Shown: positions 51,682 to 61,213, numbered from the stretch's first letter. The stretch is DNA of 64,000 bases from Gammaproteobacteria bacterium (GCA_028821515.1 JAPPGA010000019.1:1-64000), one strand, 5' to 3'. The notes: generated by a model from the letters alone, not told the origin. Program-made: numbers and translations.

Positions 51682-53619
51682 ATGGAAAACGCCGCATTTG
51701 AACGTGCATGGCATGCGCGACTACTCGTTCTCGCGCTCACCGCCATACCGCTCAGTGCGTTCGCCGCGGAACCCTATTCCCCGCAAGTCGGCCAGTCCTA
51801 CCCGGACAACGTCTATTGGGGCGATACGCACGTGCACACCGCCCTGTCGGTAGACGGCTATATTTTGGGTAACAGGCTCATGCCGGACGACGCCTATCGT
51901 TTCGCCAAGGGTGAGAAGGTCCGGGCCGCGGGCGGCGGGGACGTTCGTCTACGACGGCCGTTGGACTTCCTCATGGTGTCCGATCACGCGGAGAACATGG
52001 GCGTTATCGCGCGGATCGACTCCGGGGACAAGACCCTCGCGGAGACGGAGGCTGGCAAGCTGACGCTCAAGTCGCTTGACTACCCCGTTTCCCTGGCGGA
52101 AGCCCTTGATGCGGACACCCCCGACCCGTTGAACGCCTTCAATGCCGCCACGCTGAGAGCCATCAAGGTCAACCAGGGCCTGGGCGAAGGTCTGGGGTCT
52201 GCCGACTATGGGACCGACGAGCGTTTTCAGCGCACCGTATGGGACCAGGTTGTCGCCAGCGCCGAAGAGCACAACGATCCGGGAACATTCACCACCTTTG
52301 TGGGTTACGAGTGGACGGGGAGGGGTCACCGAAATGTCGTCTTTGGAGACGGGCCCGAGCTGACCAGCCAGATCGTGCCGTACTCCAGCCTGGACAGCAG
52401 TGACCCGGAGGATATGTGGGCATACCTCGAGGACTACGAGGAACGCCTGGGAGGGAAAGCGCTTGCGATCCCCCACAACGGCAATATGAGCCGCAACCGC
52501 ATGTTCGCGTTCACCAATTTCCAGGACGAGCCGCTTGATCAGGCGTATGCGAGAACCCGCTCGCGCTTCGAGCCGCTCTACGAGGTGACGCAGATCAAGG
52601 GAGACGGTGAAACCCACCCATTGCTCTCGCCGACGGACGAGTTTGCCGATTACGAGGTGTTCAGGTGGGGTGTCACGCTGAGCCAACCTGACACGAAGAA
52701 GGGAAATGGTTCGACAGATACGAAAGAGCAGCCCAAAGGTTCAAGCACACCGCAGCAGAGCCCCATCCATTCCTATGCCCGTTCCGCCCTGAAGCTGGGT
52801 TTGGGCAAAGAAGCGGAACTGGGAGCCAATCCCTTCAAGTTCGGCATGATCGGGAGCACGGATTCCCACACCGCGCTTGCGACCGCGGACCAGGACAATT
52901 TCTGGGGCAAGTTGCCGGGCAATGAACCAAGCCGGAACCGCGTGATAACGGGATGGAACTACAACGCTTCCGGCTATGCAGCCGTGTGGGCGGAAGAGAA
53001 CACGCGGGAAGCGATCTTTGCCGCCATGCGGCGTAAAGAGGTCTATGCGTCTACCGGCCCGCGCATAACCGTCCGATTCTTCGGCGGATGGGACTACTCC
53101 GCTGCTGACGCCATTCAGCCAGACCTGGCTCGATTTGGTTACGCCAAGGGCGTGCCTATGGGCGGCGATCTCACGGAAGCGCCAGAGGGGAAAGCGCCGA
53201 GTTTTCTTGTCCGGGCCGTAAAGGACCCCGACGGCGCCAACCTGGACCGCGTGCAGGTGATAAAGGGGTGGCGTGACGAGGATGGCGAGTTACACGAAAA
53301 GATCTACAACGTTGCCCTGTCCGATGGCCGCACGACGAACAGCAAGGGCGAGGTTGATGCGGTGGGCACCACGGTCGACGTTGCCGATGCTTCCTACACC
53401 AACAGCATTGGCGATCCGGAGCTGGCCGTGGTGTGGACCGACCCTGATTTCGATCGTGACGAACGCGCCTTCTACTACCTGCGCGTACTGGAGATCCCGA
53501 CCCCTCGCTGGACGGCCTACGATGCGAAGTTCTATGGTCTGAAAGATCTGCCGGATGGCATACCGATGGTCACGCAAGAGCGCGCCTATACTTCTCCCAT
53601 CTGGTATACGCCAATGTGA
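51682..53619 (+). CDS. DUF3604 domain-containing exported protein
   Basis: 645 aa. The signal peptide ends near LSAFAAEP (about residue 29). The start of the mature protein (VYWGDTHVHTALSVDGY) and LDFLMVSDHAENMG form a PHP-like metal-binding pattern of the DUF3604 family. GMIGSTDSHTALATADQDNFWG and KEVYASTGPRITVRFFGGWD are further family marks. A periplasmic metal-dependent hydrolase is likely, with unknown substrate. Its TGA overlaps a possible GTG start of the next gene, so it may be coupled to the first PhyH gene. Confidence 0.9.
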   Translation: MENAAFERAWHARLLVLALTAIPLSAFAAEPYSPQVGQSYPDNVYWGDTHVHTALSVDGYILGNRLMPDDAYRFAKGEKVRAAGGGDVRLRRPLDFLMVSDHAENMGVIARIDSGDKTLAETEAGKLTLKSLDYPVSLAEALDADTPDPLNAFNAATLRAIKVNQGLGEGLGSADYGTDERFQRTVWDQVVASAEEHNDPGTFTTFVGYEWTGRGHRNVVFGDGPELTSQIVPYSSLDSSDPEDMWAYLEDYEERLGGKALAIPHNGNMSRNRMFAFTNFQDEPLDQAYARTRSRFEPLYEVTQIKGDGETHPLLSPTDEFADYEVFRWGVTLSQPDTKKGNGSTDTKEQPKGSSTPQQSPIHSYARSALKLGLGKEAELGANPFKFGMIGSTDSHTALATADQDNFWGKLPGNEPSRNRVITGWNYNASGYAAVWAEENTREAIFAAMRRKEVYASTGPRITVRFFGGWDYSAADAIQPDLARFGYAKGVPMGGDLTEAPEGKAPSFLVRAVKDPDGANLDRVQVIKGWRDEDGELHEKIYNVALSDGRTTNSKGEVDAVGTTVDVADASYTNSIGDPELAVVWTDPDFDRDERAFYYLRVLEIPTPRWTAYDAKFYGLKDLPDGIPMVTQERAYTSPIWYTPM

Positions 53620-53642
53620 GCAGCATCCGGGGAGGGATCGTC

Positions 53643-54548
53643 ATGCCGACAGCGGGACACCCGACCAGACTGAGTAAGGCCGCACGCGAACTCGGCCTCG
53701 AGCCCTACATCCTCGACCTTGAAGTCAACGGCCTGACCATTGTGCCGCCGGAAGTACACGGCGTTGCCGAGGATTGCTTCGACCAGATGCTCGATCTCGT
53801 CCTCCAGCGCGCGGAGGAGCTGGTCGGATGCCCATTCAGCCTCGACCGGGGTCCCCACGAAGAGCTGGACTTTAGCCCGAATCCTGGCAGCCTGATCGGT
53901 TACACGGGCGACGAGAACGTGCCGACGCAGTTCCTGCTCCAGACGCTCGGCAGAGTACACCGTGTCTTCCGCGACCTGGCCATAAACCCGGTCGCCGTGG
54001 CCTTCATGCACCACATGATCGGCGGCAACAACGCGCGATTCAGCAGCCACAATTCGTTCGTCAAGTGGTACGGCGGCCGCGGCTACGGTCCGACCCTTGG
54101 CTTGCACGCGGACCAGGGTCGGAGTCCGCTGCCCTGGGGACGCAATGCCCTGAATGGCAACACGAACTGGTGCCTTACCGACTACACCAGGGAAGGCGGG
54201 GCCCTGGCGTATGTTCCGGGGTCGCACAGGCGTGTGACGAGGCCCGTGCAGGCCCAGGACGAGGCTGTCGCGGCCGAGTGCCCGAGAGGGTCTCTCATCG
54301 TGTGGCACGGCGCGACCTGGCACGGAGCGTTTCCGCGCATGATCCCTGGAATGCGGATCTCGGTGACGAACTACTACCGGCACCACATGGTGACGTCGCA
54401 GGAGGATATACGGGGAACGTTTCCCCGGGAACTCGCCGAGGACTGCGACGATCCGGCGCTGTTCAGGTTGCTCGCCGGCTTCAAGGATCGTGGCCCCTAT
54501 TCGGAGCAGAGCTACCCGATCCCGCGTGCGCGGAATGGCAACGAATAA
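53643..54548 (+). CDS. Phytanoyl-CoA dioxygenase (PhyH) family protein, copy 1
   Basis: 301 aa from ATG 53643, which follows GGGAGGGA at good spacing; GTG 53616, overlapping the previous stop, is the alternative. It is a Fe(II)/2-oxoglutarate-dependent oxygenase fold. The iron ligands are H-x-D in LGLHADQG and the distal His in ATWHGAFPRMIPGMRISV, with Arg of the 2-oxoglutarate site in RISV. EGGALAYVPGSHRR is the family mark. It is the most divergent of three PhyH copies here. The substrate is unknown. Confidence 0.88.
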   Translation: MPTAGHPTRLSKAARELGLEPYILDLEVNGLTIVPPEVHGVAEDCFDQMLDLVLQRAEELVGCPFSLDRGPHEELDFSPNPGSLIGYTGDENVPTQFLLQTLGRVHRVFRDLAINPVAVAFMHHMIGGNNARFSSHNSFVKWYGGRGYGPTLGLHADQGRSPLPWGRNALNGNTNWCLTDYTREGGALAYVPGSHRRVTRPVQAQDEAVAAECPRGSLIVWHGATWHGAFPRMIPGMRISVTNYYRHHMVTSQEDIRGTFPRELAEDCDDPALFRLLAGFKDRGPYSEQSYPIPRARNGNE

Positions 54549-54624
54549 CGGTCACCCACCGCGTCTCGTTGCCGGACAAAATCCGCCCGAGTAGACTCAT
54601 CGACGTGCGATTGGAGAGAAACTG

Positions 54625-55644
54625 ATGGCAGCAGCAAGCACTTACGACACTAACTTGGAACGTGTCTGGAACGAGATTCGCGATCTGGGGCTTGAACCCT
54701 ACGTCGCGGAACTCGATGCGAAGGGCTACACCGTGATCCCGCCCGAGATCGCCAATCCCAACGGCCTGTGCGAGCGCATGCTCGAAGCGGTGCTCGACAT
54801 CGCTGAACGGCGCAACGGGGAGCGGCCGGATATGGAGACCGGTTCTACACATGCGCACCTGGGAGTCGAGACGACGGCCCAGGCCCGTCGGGAGGGACCG
54901 GGGAAACTCAGGGGCCGCCTGCCATCGGTCACGGGCAAGGAGATCGACTCGCCCCACGGTGACCTCATGCAGTCGATCTACTGGGAAAACCCGGTGTTCG
55001 AGGAGTCGATCATGAACCCGGTGCTGCTCGCGATGGCGACGTACCTGTGCGGTTACGGCGTGATCCTGTCGGCCATGGGCTGCTGGATGAAGGGCCCGAA
55101 TTACAGCAACTTCAATCTGCACACGGATTCACCCATGCCGGCGCCGATGCCGTCGACCTCCTATGTCTGTCAATGCACGTACGTATTGACCGACTACAAC
55201 CGGGAGAACGGCGCCACGGCTTTCGTGCCGGGTAGCCACAAGTGGTGCCGCCAACCCGTGGGCCGCGAGGCCATCGTCGGTGAAGGCGGCAATGAACAGG
55301 CTGTTCCGGTCGAAGCCAAGGCGGGCTCGCTGCTCGTCTGGCACGGCGGCACCTGGCACGGCGCGGTCAACCGCACGGCGCCGGGACTGCGCGTCGGGGT
55401 GACGAATTTCATGGTGCGGCCATTCATCAAGCCGCAAGAGGATTTTGTCGGCAGGATCCCGCAGGAGGTGCTCGATCGTAACTCCGCGCGGTTCGCGATC
55501 GTGATGCAGCAGGGCACGGTGGAAAGCCGGCACAGTCCGGAAGACGGGCAGCGCAAGGTCGCCCGGGCCGCGAAATTCACGGACGCCTATGCGAAGGAGA
55601 TCGGGAATACCGGCCCGCGGCCGATCAAGGATCTCTACAGCTAG
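54625..55644 (+). CDS. Phytanoyl-CoA dioxygenase (PhyH) family protein, copy 2
   Basis: 339 aa, preceded by GGAGAG. Iron ligands: HTD in NFNLHTDSPMPAP and the distal His in GTWHGAVNRTAPGLRVGV. NRENGATAFVPGSHKW is shared nearly word for word with copy 3 (59034), and both begin with similar MAA...AELDxxGxTVxPPExANPN stretches, so they are close paralogs. It lies tail to tail with the aldehyde dehydrogenase of the lysine-catabolic unit. Confidence 0.9.
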   Translation: MAAASTYDTNLERVWNEIRDLGLEPYVAELDAKGYTVIPPEIANPNGLCERMLEAVLDIAERRNGERPDMETGSTHAHLGVETTAQARREGPGKLRGRLPSVTGKEIDSPHGDLMQSIYWENPVFEESIMNPVLLAMATYLCGYGVILSAMGCWMKGPNYSNFNLHTDSPMPAPMPSTSYVCQCTYVLTDYNRENGATAFVPGSHKWCRQPVGREAIVGEGGNEQAVPVEAKAGSLLVWHGGTWHGAVNRTAPGLRVGVTNFMVRPFIKPQEDFVGRIPQEVLDRNSARFAIVMQQGTVESRHSPEDGQRKVARAAKFTDAYAKEIGNTGPRPIKDLYS

Positions 55645-55693
55645 GCCCGGTACATGGGACGACATTCAGGCGCGAGTCGCCCGGTGCCCTGAC

Positions 55694-57277
55694 TCAGTCC
55701 CCGTCGCGGGGTTCGACGCCGAAGGCAACGTCCTGGGCCAGTGGCAGCGCATCGGAGTAGTTGACGGTCGCGGTCAGGCGCCGCATGTAACCCTTCCAGG
55801 CGTCGGAACCGGACTCCCGTCCGCCGCCGGTGTCCTTCTCGCCACCGAATGCGCCACCGATTTCGGCGCCGCTCGGCCCGGTGTTCACGTTGGCGATCCC
55901 GCAGTCGCTGCCGGCCTGGGACAGGAACGCTTCCGACTCCCGCAAGTCGTTCGTGAAGATGCTGGAGGACAGTCCCTGTGGAACACCGTTCTGGAGCTCA
56001 ATGGCGTCCGAAAAATCGCTGTAGCGCATGACGTAGAGCAGCGGTGCGAAGAGCTCGTCCTGGAGACGTGGGTGGTCGCTGTCTATCCGCACGACAGCCG
56101 GTCGCACGTAGTACGCCCTGTCGCCGCCGGTGCCTTCTTCGCGTCCACCGCCCTCGACGCGGCACCCGGAGGACTTCAATTCGGACACGGCCGCTTGCAT
56201 CGCCTCGTATGCGTGCCGGTCGATCACCGGACCCAGGTGCGTGGACTGGTTGAAGGGATTGCCCACCCGGAGGTTCTGATACCGGTGGATGATCCGTTCC
56301 ATCAGCGCGTCGACGATGGACTCGTGCGCGATGACCCGCCGCAGCGAGGTGCATCGTTGCCCGGCCGTGCCCACTGCGGCAAACACCACCGCTTCGGCGG
56401 CCATGTCCAGGTTGGCTGACGGCGTCACGATCATGGCATTGTTGCCGCCTAGCTCGAGGATGCAGCGCCCGAAGCGCCGCGCCACGATCGGCGCGACCTT
56501 CCGGCCCATCGTCGTGCTGCCTGTGGCACTGACGACGGCCACCCCCGAATCTTCTGCCAGCCTTCGCCCAGCTTCCGCACCTCCGACGAATAATTGGTGC
56601 AGACCATCGGGTTCGTCGGGATGTGCTGCAAAGACCCTTCGCAACAGCGCGTCGCACGCGATCGCCGTCAGTGGTGTCTTGTCGGAAGGCTTCCAGATCA
56701 CCGAGTTCCCGCACACCAGCGCGATGGCCATGTTCCAGGACCAGACGGCTGCGGGAAAATTGAAAGCGGTGATCACGCCCACGACGCCCATCGGGTGCCA
56801 GTACTCGATGAGTTTATGGCCACGGCGCTCCGAACCCATGGTCCGGCCGTACAGCTGCCGGGAGAGGCCAACGGCGAGATCACAGATGTCGATCATCTCC
56901 TGGACTTCGCCCAGCGCTTCGGAGTAGATCTTCCCGGACTCCATCGTCACCAGTGCTGCGAGTGCGGGCTTGTGAGCGCGTAGCGAATCGCCGAACGCGC
57001 GGACCACTTCTCCACGTCGTGGCGCCGGCACATCCCGCCACTGTTGAAATGCCCGCCGCGAAATCTCTATCCCGTCGCTGCGTTCATCCCTGGTGCAATG
57101 CCGCAGGCTCGCTGTCATCTGGCCATCGACGGGAGAAAACACCGGCTGGTCGCCCGAAGCCAGCACGCTTGCCGGTATCTCGAGCGCTCGAAAAATCTCC
57201 TTCGCCCGCTGCCGTGAGTCCAGCTCCGGGCTCGCGTAAGGAAGACTTGCAGTCAGATTGTCTGCCAGGGTGCTCAT
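55694..57277 (-). CDS. L-2-aminoadipate semialdehyde dehydrogenase (ALDH7 type)
   Basis: 527 aa from the ATG at 57275-57277. It is an NAD(P)-dependent aldehyde dehydrogenase of the antiquitin (ALDH7A1)/AmaB group. The fold is shown by GVVGVITAFNFPAAVWSWNMAIALVCGNSVIWKPSDKTPL and ATGSTTMGRKVAPIV. The general-base Glu is in LELGGNNAMIV and the catalytic Cys in AVGTAGQRCTSLRRV. FGGEKDTGGGRESGSDAWKGYMRR closes it. It sits 1 nt after saccharopine dehydrogenase, which supports oxidation of aminoadipate semialdehyde in lysine degradation. Confidence 0.9.
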   Translation of the reverse strand: MSTLADNLTASLPYASPELDSRQRAKEIFRALEIPASVLASGDQPVFSPVDGQMTASLRHCTRDERSDGIEISRRAFQQWRDVPAPRRGEVVRAFGDSLRAHKPALAALVTMESGKIYSEALGEVQEMIDICDLAVGLSRQLYGRTMGSERRGHKLIEYWHPMGVVGVITAFNFPAAVWSWNMAIALVCGNSVIWKPSDKTPLTAIACDALLRRVFAAHPDEPDGLHQLFVGGAEAGRRLAEDSGVAVVSATGSTTMGRKVAPIVARRFGRCILELGGNNAMIVTPSANLDMAAEAVVFAAVGTAGQRCTSLRRVIAHESIVDALMERIIHRYQNLRVGNPFNQSTHLGPVIDRHAYEAMQAAVSELKSSGCRVEGGGREEGTGGDRAYYVRPAVVRIDSDHPRLQDELFAPLLYVMRYSDFSDAIELQNGVPQGLSSSIFTNDLRESEAFLSQAGSDCGIANVNTGPSGAEIGGAFGGEKDTGGGRESGSDAWKGYMRRLTATVNYSDALPLAQDVAFGVEPRDGD

Positions 57278-57278
57278 T

Positions 57279-58427
57279 TCACATTGCCTTTGCCTGTTGT
57301 TCCATGGATCCACAGTCCGTTCTGAACACCCGTCCGAAGCGGTTTGCGAGAAAGTCAGACAGTGGAATGTCTTCCTGGCGAACGAATCCAAGCTTCTGGA
57401 TGTGTCCGTCCGCCAGAAGATCGAGTACCGCGCACGCGCTCGACGCGGTGCACAACTGGATGGCGGTGTAGTCGCGGCCGGCAAACTCCTGGCCGTAGAT
57501 CTTGTTGGTGTAGGTCACCTGCTCCAGTCGGCCGTCCCGCATTCCGGACATGTCGATGAAGATGATCACGACGTCCTGGGTCGTTACCGGCAGCGCGTGG
57601 GAGAACATGTCCAGAAGCAGTTCCCTGCGGTTCGACAGTCCCAGGTCGCGCAGCAGCGCGCGCATGATCGCGGCGTGCCCCGGGTAACGGATGGACTGGT
57701 AACTCAGGTTGCGGACCTTGCCATCCCAGGTGCAAGCAAGGCTGCCGAGTCCCCCCGATGTATTGAAGGACTCGTACTGAACGCCATCGATAAACAGCAG
57801 TTCCCGCTGTTCCAGGGGCGGGGCCTGCATGCGTTGCCCGTCAAATATGACGGTACACGGATTGCAGTACTCGTTGACGACCCCTTCGGGGCTCCACGTC
57901 AGGTTGTACGAGAGCGCATTGCACGGATACCTCGGCAGCGCGCCCACCTTGAGTTTGACCGTATCGAGGTCTTCGAACTCGCGCGCGATGTCCGCCGCCA
58001 GTATCGATACGATGCCCGGCGCCAGACCGCACTGGGGAATGAAGGTCGAAATTCCGTTGGCCGCCAGTGCCCTCACGGCCCGCGTGCTGGCGACGTCTTC
58101 GGTGAGGTCGATGTAGTGGGCGCCCCCATTGGAGGCCGCCCGCGCGATCGGTTCAGTCAGGTGGTAGGGCGCCGCGTTGACGACGACATCGTGCTGCTCG
58201 ACCGCAGCCTGAAGTTCGAGGGAATCGACGACATCCAGGTGCGATTTCGAAAGTCTCGCATGCCCGGGAATCTTGGCGAGCTGGTTCTCGCTGGAGTCGA
58301 ACAGGGTGACGTCGTAATCACCGGACTCGACCAGCAACGTGGCTATGAGATCCCCGATCTGTCCCGCACCTGTTACCGCGACCCTGTGCATGCCCGCATC
58401 ACTCGCAATCGAGAACGTCCCAGCCAT
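57279..58427 (-). CDS. Saccharopine dehydrogenase family protein
   Basis: 382 aa; a shorter start (MHRVAVTGAGQIG, ATG at 58389-58391) matches the family better and may be the true one. The NAD site is RVAVTGAGQIGDLIATLLVES, followed by DVVVNAAPYHLTEPIARAA and the family-typical CGLAPGIVSILAADIA. Saccharopine dehydrogenase releases glutamate and 2-aminoadipate semialdehyde from saccharopine. The next gene oxidises that semialdehyde. No lysine-ketoglutarate reductase is in the window, so the first step must be encoded elsewhere. Confidence 0.88.
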   Translation of the reverse strand: MAGTFSIASDAGMHRVAVTGAGQIGDLIATLLVESGDYDVTLFDSSENQLAKIPGHARLSKSHLDVVDSLELQAAVEQHDVVVNAAPYHLTEPIARAASNGGAHYIDLTEDVASTRAVRALAANGISTFIPQCGLAPGIVSILAADIAREFEDLDTVKLKVGALPRYPCNALSYNLTWSPEGVVNEYCNPCTVIFDGQRMQAPPLEQRELLFIDGVQYESFNTSGGLGSLACTWDGKVRNLSYQSIRYPGHAAIMRALLRDLGLSNRRELLLDMFSHALPVTTQDVVIIFIDMSGMRDGRLEQVTYTNKIYGQEFAGRDYTAIQLCTASSACAVLDLLADGHIQKLGFVRQEDIPLSDFLANRFGRVFRTDCGSMEQQAKAM

Positions 58428-58513
58428 CCTAGATGAGACTAGTGTTGAAATTAATAGTCAGAATTTACGTCTTTGAGATAAATTTCGTTAAATTGATTAG
58501 CTGGTTCGGCAAA
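58428..58513. promoter_or_regulatory. AT-rich divergent regulatory region of the lysine-catabolic unit
   Basis: About 86 nt between the saccharopine dehydrogenase and Lrp-type genes are strikingly AT-rich compared with the rest of the window. AATTTACG (58462-58469) and CGTTAAATT (58486-58494) form an imperfect dyad that could be an Lrp-type site. No confident -10/-35 pair is called. Confidence 0.4.
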
Positions 58514-58939
58514 ATGGATGCTCTAGATCGACGTCTCATCGGCTTGCTCAGCGAAAACTCCCGAACGCCGACATCGGAGATCGCGAGGCGGCTCGGGATT
58601 TCCCGCTCGACGGTGCAATCCCGCATGGAGCGGCTGCTCCGGGATGGGATCATCGAACGGTTCACGGTGGAGCTTGGAGCCGAGTACGAGGCCCGCCTGG
58701 TCGAAGCGCACGTGCTGATCAAGGTGGACCAGGCCCACACGGGAATTGCCCATGCGGGCCTTCGTAGAATCACACAGGTTACGGCGATTCACGCCATCAG
58801 CGGCGAATACGACATGATCGCGGTGATCGCGGCGGAGTCCACCGTCGAGTTGAATCGATTGCTGGATAGCGTTGCCTCGCTGGAGGGAATCACCCGCACG
58901 AATTCGTCGGTCGTCCTGGAAACGATGCTGCGTCGCTGA
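58514..58939 (+). CDS. Lrp/AsnC family transcriptional regulator
   Basis: 141 aa from ATG 58514. A longer frame upstream (58433) would add 27 atypical residues from the AT-rich region. The N-terminal HTH is LDRRLIGLLSENSRTPTSEIARRLGISRSTVQSRMERLLRDGII, and the C-terminal RAM domain (VEAHVLIKVDQ, AISGEYDMIAVIA) binds amino acids. It is divergent from the saccharopine/aminoadipate genes and is their probable regulator, perhaps sensing lysine or a catabolite. Confidence 0.92.
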   Translation: MDALDRRLIGLLSENSRTPTSEIARRLGISRSTVQSRMERLLRDGIIERFTVELGAEYEARLVEAHVLIKVDQAHTGIAHAGLRRITQVTAIHAISGEYDMIAVIAAESTVELNRLLDSVASLEGITRTNSSVVLETMLRR

Positions 58940-59033
58940 TCGTTTGGCATCAGAGCGCCTGATCCGGCCCCGCTTGGCGCGATCTTCAAGCTGGGCGTAG
59001 AATCGGGGCAGTAAATCTGGGAGGAAAGGAACC

Positions 59034-60080
59034 ATGGCAGCAGTAGCACCATTAGCAGAGACATCTGATCCCCATCGCCGCGCCTGGAACGACATTTGCG
59101 AACTCGGCATGCAGAAGCATGTCGCGGAACTCGACGTCGACGGCTTCACGGTGGTCCCGCCGGAGCTTGCAAACCCGAACAACATGGCCGAGCGGATGTT
59201 GAACGCCCTGCTCGATATCGCGGAGAAGCGGAACGGCGAACGGCCGAACATGGAGACCGGCGAAACCCACGCGTTTCAACCCAATATGCTGTTCGGCGCC
59301 AAGAACGACGCGTACGGCCGGTCCCAGCTAAAGGACCAGACGCCCGCCGTCGCAACGAACAATCCCGGCCTCGTTGATTCGCCGTTCGGCGATCGGATGC
59401 ACTCGATCTTCTACGACGACCCGGTTTTTGCAGAGGGGCTGATGAACCCGCCGCTGCTGGCGCTGGTTACGTACCTGTTGGGTTACAGCGCCGTGCTGTC
59501 CAACATCGGGTGCTGGATGAAGGGTCCGAACAAGAGCAACTTCCCGTTGCACACCGACTCGGGAGGGTTGCCGTCACCGTTTCCGCCACAGGCCTACGCG
59601 GCCCAGTGCACGTACCTGTTGACAGATTTCACCCGGGAGAACGGCGCGACGGCTATCGTGCCGGGGAGCCACAAGTACGGCCGCGCCCCGGTAGGACGAG
59701 AAACCATCCTGGCGGAGAACGACAAGGCTATCCCGATCGAGGGTCCGGCTGGCTCGCTGGTCGTCTGGCACGGCAATGCCTGGCACGCTGCGTACAACCG
59801 CACGGCGCCGGGGCTCCGGGTCAGCGTGACGGTTTACTTCAACCGGCCATTCATGCGCCCGCTCGAGAACTTCATCGGCAAGATACCCGAGGGGATGCTC
59901 GAGGAGTTGGTCGACAAGCACGGGCCACGGGTCGCGATGGTGTTGCAGCAAGGTTGCATTCCCGGCTACTCGACCCAGGGCGACCGGGTGTCGTTCACCG
60001 CGAAAGCGGAAAAGTACATCGAAGCCTACGAAGACGCCTCGGGGGTCAATACGCGGGACAAGGACAACCCCTTCCACTAG
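59034..60080 (+). CDS. Phytanoyl-CoA dioxygenase (PhyH) family protein, copy 3
   Basis: 348 aa, preceded by GGGAGGAAAGGA. Iron ligands: HTD in FPLHTDSGGLPSPF and the distal His in GNAWHAAYNRTAPGLRVSV. TRENGATAIVPGSHKYGRAPVGRETI parallels copy 2. Residues 1-140 also align with copy 2 (IAEKRNGERPNMETGETHAF versus the equivalent IAERRNGERPDMETG stretch). It is downstream of the Lrp-type gene in the same direction, so it may belong to the lysine regulon. The C-terminal GPRVAMVLQQGC region is also shared. Confidence 0.9.
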   Translation: MAAVAPLAETSDPHRRAWNDICELGMQKHVAELDVDGFTVVPPELANPNNMAERMLNALLDIAEKRNGERPNMETGETHAFQPNMLFGAKNDAYGRSQLKDQTPAVATNNPGLVDSPFGDRMHSIFYDDPVFAEGLMNPPLLALVTYLLGYSAVLSNIGCWMKGPNKSNFPLHTDSGGLPSPFPPQAYAAQCTYLLTDFTRENGATAIVPGSHKYGRAPVGRETILAENDKAIPIEGPAGSLVVWHGNAWHAAYNRTAPGLRVSVTVYFNRPFMRPLENFIGKIPEGMLEELVDKHGPRVAMVLQQGCIPGYSTQGDRVSFTAKAEKYIEAYEDASGVNTRDKDNPFH

Positions 60081-60108
60081 CCGCGGTAGCGACCGATGTC
60101 GACGCGCA

Positions 60109-60132
60109 GCCCTCGCCGTGACGGGCGAGGGC
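60109..60132 (+). terminator. Hairpin downstream of PhyH copy 3
   Basis: GCCCTCGCC and its exact complement GGCGAGGGC form a 9-bp GC stem around a 6-nt loop, 28 nt after the PhyH stop. There is no U-run, so it may be a Rho-type or stabilising structure and not a classical terminator. Confidence 0.4.
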
Positions 60133-60220
60133 GCGCCCTTGCGTGTGAACCCCCATCGGCCTGACTCGTACAGGCATTGTGGAACGGCCAGGCAGAACGG
60201 GCTGGCGCCGAAACTCCCCT

Positions 60221-61213
60221 TCAGAGTTTGTAGACGCGGGTCGCCGTTCCGGCGAACAGCATGTCCTTTTCCCACTCCGAGCAACCCGACGAGATCTTCT
60301 TCATCGCGTTCCAGTAGACGTGATAGGACATCGATAGCTTGTCCACGGGGAAGTTGCTTTCGAACATGCATCGGTCCGGGCCGAAGCAGTCGATAGCATG
60401 GAGGTAGTAGTCGCGCTGGGCGGCGACGACTTCATCCGATGTCGCCGGCGTCTCCCGCAGGTGCCAGCCGAAATGGTCCGTCGGCATGCCCAGACCACCG
60501 AGCTTGATCGTCACGTTTTCGTGGGCAGCAAGTTCGTCCATGTCGCTTTTCCACCGGGCCAGGATCTCCTCGTGCTGGTCAGGAGGGTGTCCGCTGCGGA
60601 TGGGTGAACCGAGGTGATTCAGTACCATCACCGTGCCTGGGGCGGCTCGGGCTGCTGCGGCAAAATCCGGGTTCTGATGGCGGTAATGCCAGGTTTCGTA
60701 GACGAGGCCCATCTCACCCAGCAGCGCGACACTCTTTCTGAAGTCTTGACGGCTGTAGAGATCGGGCTGCGTGGCAGGGTCTCCCCAGAGGGAGGTCCTG
60801 CCCGGCTCGAACGCGCCGCCGTGGCGAATGCCGCGGAACAGTCCGTCGCTTGCCTCGCGATGGGCGTCGCACACTTCGTGAACACGGCCTAAGTCCTTTG
60901 CCAGGTCGGTGTAGGCGACGATCCCCGAGATCTCGGCGTGGCCGTGGCCCCGGCTTGCATTCGCGATGCCGGCCATGAACTCCGTTTCCCCGATCGGGCG
61001 CAGGTGCTCGGGTCCCTCCGTCCTGTACTCTGACCTGCATTCGACGAAGACGGTCTTCTCGACGTTGTGGCCGGACCCAGTGTCGGCCCAGAGATCTTCC
61101 AGCACATACCTGTCCCGCCACATGTGATGATGCGGATCAACGATGGGCCGCTCCGGATCGACGATTTCTTCCTGGACCTGGTCGAGCCAAGCCTTCTGCT
61201 CTGTCGGGGTCAT
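60221..61213 (-). CDS. Amidohydrolase (metal-dependent TIM-barrel, amidohydro_2 type)
   Basis: 330 aa from ATG 61211-61213, placed because AAGGAG lies upstream at good spacing; the frame also runs from ATG 61235-61237. The metal motif HxH is in IVDPHHHMWRDRYVLEDL. The middle has LNHLGSPIRSGHP (a third His), and the end has the conserved DRCMFESNFPVDK (Asp) typical of 2-pyrone-4,6-dicarboxylate-lactonase-like hydrolases. It diverges from mtaD. A 12-codon minicistron stops across its start codon. Confidence 0.88.
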   Translation of the reverse strand: MTPTEQKAWLDQVQEEIVDPERPIVDPHHHMWRDRYVLEDLWADTGSGHNVEKTVFVECRSEYRTEGPEHLRPIGETEFMAGIANASRGHGHAEISGIVAYTDLAKDLGRVHEVCDAHREASDGLFRGIRHGGAFEPGRTSLWGDPATQPDLYSRQDFRKSVALLGEMGLVYETWHYRHQNPDFAAAARAAPGTVMVLNHLGSPIRSGHPPDQHEEILARWKSDMDELAAHENVTIKLGGLGMPTDHFGWHLRETPATSDEVVAAQRDYYLHAIDCFGPDRCMFESNFPVDKLSMSYHVYWNAMKKISSGCSEWEKDMLFAGTATRVYKL

